64,000 nucleotides of DNA from Verticillium longisporum (taxonomy: Eukaryota > Ascomycota > Sordariomycetes > Glomerellales > Plectosphaerellaceae): the NCBI GenBank assembly GCA_019188255.1, contig JAETXT010000002.1:6503011-6567010 (forward strand), written 5' to 3'. How positions within the stretch are numbered: the stretch's first letter is position 1; every line of letters begins with the position of its first letter. The notes beneath the pieces are model-generated. The model did no database searches. It saw only the letters and a list, made by a program, of their open reading frames with translations, and was not told where the DNA came from. Made by a program: the position numbers and the translations under genes. Below are positions 57,488-64,000 of the stretch, piece by piece.

Positions 57488-57877
57488 TTGCGTGAGGCGA
57501 GGGAATGCCTGGGTCAGCTGCTCAATATGTATAGTGGTTTGTCGTGCCTCGACATAGTTGACAAGCTTGGACATGTGCGGTCATACATGGCTTTGGCGCA
57601 CACATACCCACCTGGACAGGCGGAGTATTACTGGGAGCAAGCCATTCATTTGAACGCAGCATACAATCCGGAAGAGGACGCTGTTTTCATTTGCGGCGTG
57701 ATTCCGTTGCACTTGAGCTGGCTAAGCTACGTCAAAGGAGATATGACAACGGCAAAGGGGACGTATGCGGATGCTTGTGAAATCATTTGCAAGCAGGAGC
57801 CCCAGTTTCTGATACCTGGTCTTGGTACCTATGTCTATGACACAATGGTGCGAAGGATGCAGCATACAATGCTTTAA
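57488..57877 (+). pseudogene. TPR-like gene fragment
   Basis: About 129 codons with helical-repeat character: AEYYWEQAIHLNAAYNPEED, then a W-L-S-Y segment, then GDMTTAKGTYADACEII. These look like two or three TPR-type helix pairs. No start or preceding domain can be joined in frame upstream, so it looks like the 3' end of a larger TPR protein that was truncated. The stop is at 57875. Function unknown; it marks the outer edge of the accessory island. Confidence 0.45.
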
Positions 57878-57915
57878 ACATCGACCCAAGGCCTGGATTC
57901 TAGGAAAGCCTCAGT

Positions 57916-58873
57916 TCATTCCTGACTCCCCTTTCCGCTCTGTGTCGAAGCAGACCGTGAACGCCTTTGCGTCGATCTTCCCACCGAGAATAAGAATTCA
58001 TGACCATCAGGCAAATCACCGAGAGGCCAAGTGCGATTTGCCTTAAACCATGCAAGTGCTTCGAGAGGCTCGTCGTGGTCAACGTAAAATCCGGAATCAA
58101 CAGCTGATACCATTTCACCAGTGTCGCGTGAATCGAACAGAGAACCGCGAAGCTTCGCTGCTTGGATATATTCGATTGGCGAGGCTGCCATCACACCGGC
58201 TGCATGGGCTTGGGCAAAATCCAAGGCGACGTCGGCAAAGCGGATGTCTAATGTGTTTGATTAGTACCGTTCCAAGAAATTCATGCACGACGCCACGTAC
58301 CTCCAACAGCTTTGGCGAGAGCTTTGCACGCCGCTGGGTGGGAACTCATGATACCGAACGCATCATCCTCAGGGTCGATCAAGTCCAGTAGCAGCGAGGT
58401 TGCTATCTGTCGTTCCCGATAGTCGCTGTGAACTACCAGCTGAGTGACCCAGCATACCTGACGTCCCTCATGTTTCCAGCGGCAGGCAAAAGCATTGCCT
58501 GCCAGAGCTCCATCGATAGTTACTTGAATGTAAGAGCTTCTCGAGCCGTCTGGGAGACATTGAGATCGAAGACGAGCAGGGCTCATCTTGACGCGACTAC
58601 CTTCTCAGCTGTCAGTAGGGTAGGCGTGAATCACCACGTTGTCTTACCTGGTTTTCCAACCCCGTTTTTGCCCCAAATACCATAGTGCTCGCTAAATAAC
58701 TTGGCCGCCTCCTCCAGCACAGTCTCCGTGACCTCAGCGCCCTCGAACCTGCTGTAACGCTTGGCCATTGTGCCTGCGGATGTTTTCCTACGCTTCGGGT
58801 GAGGATCGTCCACTTCGAAAGTTTGAATGGCGATGTGGTCGGAAAATCGCACCCTAGAAGCGCTACGATCCAT
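57916..58873 (-). CDS. GNAT-family N-acetyltransferase
   Basis: Exons: 58648-58873, 58301-58603, 57916-58247, total 286 residues, with phases consistent. The N-terminal 70 residues are variable. The acetyl-CoA-binding part is in exon 2: a beta strand WVTQLVVHSDYRERQIATSLLLDLI, where RERQIAT stands in place of the R/Q-x-x-G-x-G/A pyrophosphate loop. FGIMSSHPAACKALAK follows. The C-terminal extension (DSGFYVDHDEPLEALAWF) is common to fungal members. It transfers acetyl from acetyl-CoA to an unknown amine; no substrate can be inferred. GC-normal and intact, it belongs to the conserved right flank rather than to the cluster. Confidence 0.8.
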
Positions 58874-59354
58874 GGCGACGGCTGAGCCACCAGTGTGTTT
58901 TATTATCATGTCTGTTTTGATCAGGCTGATATGGTCCTGCACCTTCATGTCCGTATAAGAAAGTGCGTGAGGGTATGCCTGCCGCTGGAACCTGACGCGG
59001 CGCCCCACTGTACCTACGCTACAGTGGGCCCCTCGCTACAAGGCAGGTGCGTCATTGGGAAAAACGCACGTGTCACGCTGAGCTAGCTGGGTTTTGGAAT
59101 CCGGGAGCCGGAGCTGGTGCTGGAAGCTGGGGAGCTGCACAGGCAGCGACAAAGCGGCAGCCCTTTTCTGACGGTCAAGCAAGCAGACGACTTCGACCTC
59201 CCCATCAACAACGACTGGTGAGGCCACGTAGCTGTACAAGAGGGCCCTCGCTGCGCGACACTTGTTCGGTCTGGACAAACATCCACACGTCCGCTGCTAG
59301 CCAGCCCGGCCCCGTCGCTCCAGAGACAGACTGCACCGCTGGAAATCCATAGTC
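58874..59354. promoter_or_regulatory. Divergent intergenic region GNAT / lunapark
   Basis: 481 bp between divergent starts. No gene seen; it presumably holds both promoters. Confidence 0.45.
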
Positions 59355-60668
59355 ATGGTGTCCTTCTGGCCCTGGAGGGTACGTCTTCCAACTCGACGGG
59401 TACTTCTCCCACGTTTATGACTGACCTGCCACCAGGGCGATGACTCCTCCCCGGCCTCGTTCGAAAAAGCCCTCTCGGCTCTGTCCACCAAGATTGCCGA
59501 CTCCCAGGCGCGCCTCGAGCGCGCCCGCGCCACGTCCCGCCGTGTGCGGGTGCTGTGGACGCTCTACCTCTCCTTCGGCTACCTGATCTATGCGATTGTC
59601 CAAATATTGGTCGTGGGCACCAACAACATGCGCACCCGCGAGTGGGCGGGTGTCGCAGGAGGTCCCGTCATGTAAGGGACTCCCCTCCCCCCCTTCGCCC
59701 AGAAGAGTCTACGCCCAGGTAGACTGAGTGAGCGCTGCTAACATGTGGATCTCCCCTCCGCGCGCAGCATCTTCCTGACGAGAACGGTAGTCACACTCTA
59801 CTTCAACTTTCGGATCGAGAGGCTCTCGGTGCGCCTCAAAGAGCAGCAGGACGAGCGCGCCAAGACGATCCAGAAGCTCAAGGACGCGACCAAGTACGAC
59901 TCGACGATGCAGCTTCTGGAGAAGTACGGCGGCGAGAACAAGACGGACAAGGATGGCAAAAAGGCGGACGGCAGCCAGCAGAACCCCGGCTCCAAGCAGC
60001 AAAACGAGCAGCAGCAGCAGCAGGGCCAACATGGCAACGGATCTGGTCGCACAGCGTTGCCTCCTCCCCCGACGGCCAACATTCAGCGCCGCAACGGACC
60101 CGTGGGCGTGGCGACCCACGGCACGCAACAGTCTGGCCACGGCGATCCGCGGTCGGGTGCGCCGGCGCCGCTCACCGGCCTCGAGCCGTCGGCCGAGTTT
60201 GCGCCCAACGCGTACGCCCAGCAGCCGCCGCAGCACTATGCCCAGCAGGCCGAGCTTACGACCGACTCGTCGCACTGGTATGACCGCATCATGGACCTGC
60301 TTCTTGGCGAGGACGAGACGGCGCCCAAGAACCGCGTGGTGCTCATCTGCCGCAACTGTCGACTCGTCAACGGCCAGGCGCCTCCGGGAACCAAGTCTCT
60401 GGCGGAGCTGGGCATGTGGAAGTGCATGTCGTGCGGAGCCGCGAATGGCGAGGTGGACGAGGGCAAGCGCATCGTCGATGAGGTGCTCAGGTCAAAGGAG
60501 ACCACGAGCGAGGTCACGGCGGGCGAGGAGTTCAAGGAGGAGGACGACAGCGAGGAGGAGACGCCCGAGATGGTGCAAGTTGGCAAGGATGAGGTTGGTC
60601 CTGAGGGCCAAGCGTCAGGAAAACACACGGCATCAGGCACCCGTAAGCGAAAGGGGAAGAAGGGCTAA
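59355..60668 (+). CDS. LNP1: Lunapark (ER three-way-junction protein)
   Basis: Exons: 59355-59378, 59436-59671, 59768-60668, total 386 residues. The N-terminus (MVSFWPWRG) leads to a coiled segment. Two close membrane segments follow (about residues 44-68 and 83-100: LWTLYLSFGYLIYAIVQILVV and IFLTRTVVTLYF), forming the hairpin that places both ends in the cytosol. A second coiled segment, a Gln/Pro-rich linker and the lunapark zinc ribbon come next (about residues 260-300: LICRNCRLVNG ... WKCMSCGAANG, C-x2-C...C-x2-C). The C-terminus is acidic. The protein stabilises junctions of the tubular ER network. The gene is conserved, single-copy and free of frameshifts. Confidence 0.93.
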
Positions 60669-61212
60669 ACAGGCCAAACAGCGCCCATGTGCGACGTCTA
60701 CCTACTCTCTAGGACAGATGAGAACAATTCCCTTGACGAATGAACAAGTACATTCCTGAACACAAAATCAGCCGCTTCTTCGTCTGAGAAATCAAATCCT
60801 TTGGGCGATCAGGGTCCAGTTGTAAAGCCACACTTGGTTCTAAAAAAGGTCTGCACTGCCACAGCCGCTCCCAGGCACCCCCGTCAGCAGCACCAGCGCC
60901 GCACGCGTCCAAGCTTTGGCCGTCCGTGCTCCCCGAGTATCTGGTGCGACGGCCAACAGCGAACAGCCTGGTCTTCCATTGCTTCAACAAAAGGGACTCC
61001 TTGTCCTCAAGGAGCCAGCCGCCCAACGCAACGACCACCATTGTGTCGGCCTCTTCCGTACGGCTCCGAAAATTGTCGAAGAGATACAGAAGACGATGCA
61101 TAGTCTCTAGATACCAAAAACACCATTCTTCAACACCCATCGACCAACCCATATCGACCCGCGCATGGTGTCAAGCTTCTGAACTGAACGAACCCCTGCG
61201 CCGGACATCACC
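60669..61212. other. Intergenic region lunapark / golgin
   Basis: No gene supported. A 147-codon minus-strand ORF (60709-61152) has no domain and is judged a shadow of UTR and promoter sequence. Confidence 0.5.
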
Positions 61213-64000
61213 ATGTTCCAGGTACGCCTGTTCGACTCTCTCTCTCTCTCTCTCCCTGCCCCTCTTCCCCCCCTCACAAGCCTCGCGCTCAGGCAGACTC
61301 ACACTGACCAACCGTCTTCAGCGACTCAAAGCCTCGATCGACCGCACGATCGCCGAAGAGCAAGCTCGCCAAAAGCCCGACCAGCCCCCGGTCCAGCGCA
61401 CCCCCTCCACCTCCCGCGGCGGCGGCTCCGCGAAGCAGCGCAACCGGTCCCAGAAGCCCGTCCCCGACCTGCCTGCCGACGCCCCCGCGAACCCGGATCC
61501 GGCCATCTTCGAAGCTGCTTTTGTCCTCGACGACGGCGAGGAGGCCAGCCGCGCCTCGACGCCCAAACCGCCCGGCATGGCGGCCGACGAAAAGACAGAG
61601 GGCGTCGAAGAGCCCGACGCCCCGGCGCAGCAGTCGAACGGGGACAAGGAGAAGGACAGGTCTGATGGCGCGGGCCATGCCGATGCGCCGCAGGAGCTGA
61701 GCCCGGAGATCCGTAGCAAGCTGCGCAAACTGGAGAAGCTCGAGAAGACCTATCCTGGTAAGAGACGACCCCCAACACACGGCTATCCGATCTTCCCCAA
61801 TATACGGTCCCCTCCCATGCTGACTCGTGAGAAGAGCTTCTGCGGTCGTACAGAATCGCCCACAGCCGCGCCACCTCGATCGAACCTTTCGAGCGAGCCC
61901 TGAAGGAACATACGAGCGTCACGTCGATTAAGGAGCCTGAAGCTCTTATTGAATACCTCGACTCCTTGAAGCAGAAGGAGCAGCTCATCATGGAAGAGTA
62001 CAAAAAGGTCTCGATTGAGAAGGACGAGATGAAGAAGAAGCACCAGGCGACCGAGAGGGAGCTGGCCGAGCTGAAAGACGAGGTCGCCACTCTCAAGGCC
62101 AACAGTCACGCCGCAGAGGGCCCAGCCAAACCCCAGCCTGAAAGCAAGGAGCCCGAGGCCGCATCCGACCCGACGAGCAATCCTTCTTCAGTCAAGTCCC
62201 CCGTGCAGTCCGTCCTCGGCATCTTCTCCCCCAAGCAGAAGCCTCAGGCTCTCGAAGACGACAAGCCCGCCGAAGCTGATGGGGGAGACTTCTTTTCCTA
62301 CGACGACGAGGTCCCCCAGGTGCAAGCCGACGTCAACGCCAAGACCGAAGAGATTGAGAGGCTCAATGCTGAGGTGACCTCGCTGAAGCAGGAGCTCGCT
62401 GTTGCCAAGGAGTCCAGTTCTGAGCTCGTTCAAAACCTCGAAAAGTCCACCCGTGAAGCCGGCGAGCTCCGCGACTCAGCCGCTGCCACCGCTACACTCA
62501 AGACCCAGCTGGAAGCCAGAGACTCTGAAATTTCCTCCCTTAACAAAAAGCTGAAAGCGACACAGGCCCAGCTAGAGGAGACCAAGACCAGCCTGTCGAA
62601 GGAGCTCGACTCACTGCGTGCATCCTCCAGGGAGTCACAGACAAAAGCCACCGAGGCTGTCAAACGTGCTGACAAGGAGCATGCCGAGGTTGAGAAACTT
62701 ACCAAGGCTAAGACTGAGTCGGAAAAGAAGATCAAGAACCTCACAGAGTCGATCGACGACCTGAAGAAGCTCAAGGCACAGGATGAAGCTAAGATTGCCG
62801 AGCTCACGAAGAAGCACGCTCAGGCCGCACAAGTAACAGCGAAAGCGCCGGCCCCTGCTACGCCTGCTGCATCTGCCGCTCCAACAGCCGTGCCGGCTGC
62901 CGCGACAACGACCGCCTCCGCAGCGTCAAAGAAGAAGAACAAGAAGAAGAAGGGTGGCGCAGCAGCGGCCTCGGCAGCAGTCGAGTCTACAAGCGAGCCT
63001 GTCACCGAACCCGCAGAACCCACTGCAGCTGTTGCGGCTGCGGCCGAGGACCCAAGCACCAGTTCGGCCGAGTTGGAGGCGGAGATTGCACGTCTCAAGG
63101 ACGAGGTCACGCAGCGTGATGCACAGATCGAACGTCTCTCGAAGCAGCGCAAGACGGAGGAGGATCTCACCGAAGAGATTGAGACGCTCCGAGACGAGTT
63201 GACTGATATCGGACAAGGCCACGTCGAGTCTAAGCAGAGGATCAAGGAGCTCGAGGAGGAGAAGGCCACACTCCAGGCCAGAATTGAGGAGCTCGAAAGG
63301 GAGATCGGATCGGCGACGCACGATGCCGAGGCCCAGGTCAAGCTGCAGAGCGAGTTTGATGGTCTGCGCAAGGAGTACGACGACCTCAAGATCAAATCGA
63401 CAACTCTGCAGTCAGATCTGAGCGCGGCGGAGCAGCTTGCACAGACCCGCTACAAAGACCTGACAGACCTGCGTGAGGTGTTGCAGAAGGCTCAACCGGA
63501 GATGAAGGCTCTTCGACAGGACTCCACTGCTCTCAAGACGACCAAGGAAGAGCTGGCAACCAAGATCAGCGAGCTCCGCAATGTTGAGAAGCGAGAGAAG
63601 GATGCCAAGGCCGAACTGGCCAAGGCACAGCGGTTGACAACAGAGCGTGAATCAGACATCAAGTCGCTGCGGGAGAAGCTCAATGCGGAATCAAACAGTC
63701 GGGTTCGTCTCGAGGATGCGCAGCGTGTGGCCGGGCGAGACCTACGCCGATCTGAGGCCGAGAAGGTTGAGATCAGTGCCCGAGAGGACAAGGCGACGCG
63801 CGAGCTGCAGGAAATCAAGGCCGAGGCCAACAAGTTGAGGCCGCGTGTCAAGGACCTTGAGGAAGAGGTCGAGAAGTTGCAGTCAGAGAAGAAGTCGCTG
63901 CAGGATGAAGCAGCCCTCAAGACACAGCAATACACCAACGCCCAGAGCCTCCTGGGCAGCATGCGCGACCAGACGGCCGAGTTATCGACCCAGCTCAAGG
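61213..64000 (+). CDS. Golgin-like long coiled-coil protein (Imh1-like), partial
   Basis: A tiny first exon (61213-61221, Met-Phe-Gln), exon 2 at 61322-61757 and exon 3 from 61835 to the window end, still open. The N-terminus MFQRLKASIDRTIAEEQ can form the amphipathic start typical of fungal golgins. A disordered Pro/Ala-rich linker follows. Then comes a conserved block SPEIRSKLRKLEKLEKTYPELLRSYR split by intron 2, and from there an almost uninterrupted heptad coiled coil broken by an Ala/Lys-rich insert (about residues 480-540). Fungal Imh1-type golgins tether vesicles at the trans-Golgi through a C-terminal GRIP domain. That domain would lie beyond the window and is not seen, so assignment rests on the N-terminal block and coiled coil. 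Confidence 0.75.

Noticed and set aside
59709..60275. 188-codon Leu/Arg-rich minus ORF over lunapark, and a 268-codon Arg-rich plus ORF at 59953
   Set aside because: GC-rich shadows of the lunapark coding frame.
60709..61152. 147-codon minus-strand ORF between lunapark and the golgin
   Set aside because: No domain, overlaps the expected 3' UTR and promoter, composition not gene-like.

Overview
The window is from a filamentous ascomycete (Pezizomycotina, probably a Sordariomycete). The genes have short GT-AG introns of about 47-100 nt with CTNAC-type branch sites. Large AT-rich blocks carry the signature of repeat-induced point mutation (RIP): C-to-T and G-to-A transitions, TpA-rich sequence, and TAA/TAG in place of Gln and Trp codons. 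Fungus-only families are present.

Layout. (1) 1-7.9 kb: ordinary genes, namely a small Cys-rich hypothetical protein, an SREBP-type bHLH-zipper transcription factor and an HD-domain phosphohydrolase. (2) 9.0-57.1 kb: an accessory island holding a triterpenoid-type biosynthetic gene cluster riddled with transposons. The cluster order is small secreted protein (-), BAHD-like acyltransferase (+), oxidosqualene cyclase (-), P450-A (+), P450-B (-), P450-C (+), FAD monooxygenase with a membrane domain (+), P450-D (+). (3) 57.5-64 kb: a TPR-like gene fragment, a GNAT acetyltransferase, the ER-junction protein lunapark, and the start of a golgin-like coiled-coil gene that runs off the window.

The main result is that three copies of one RIP-degraded hAT transposon (full length about 3.1 kb, 8-bp target duplications) sit inside coding exons of three of the seven biosynthetic genes: acyltransferase, P450-B and P450-C. 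Removing each insert plus one target-site copy restores an exactly continuous reading frame, so gene halves lying up to 10.7 kb apart can be paired. The flanks of these insertions also carry RIP-type lesions: nonsense codons, a lost splice acceptor, and loss of the P450 haem-ligand Cys. Cyclase, P450-A, the FAD enzyme and P450-D look intact, so the pathway appears to be dying or truncated.

The transposons form at least two waves. The old, RIP-eroded wave comprises the hAT copies, a copia element nested in hAT copy 2, and an unidentified 2-kb segment. The young, GC-normal wave comprises a Ty3/gypsy chromovirus (44818-51918) with identical LTRs, a Fot/pogo element and a solo LTR. The gypsy element carries an apparently spliced antisense gene downstream of pol. 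The young elements contain many 1-nt frameshifts, nearly all at homopolymers, while single-copy genes have none, which suggests unpolished assembly in repeats. Exon boundaries were deduced by eye from reading frame, splice signals and paralogue comparison.
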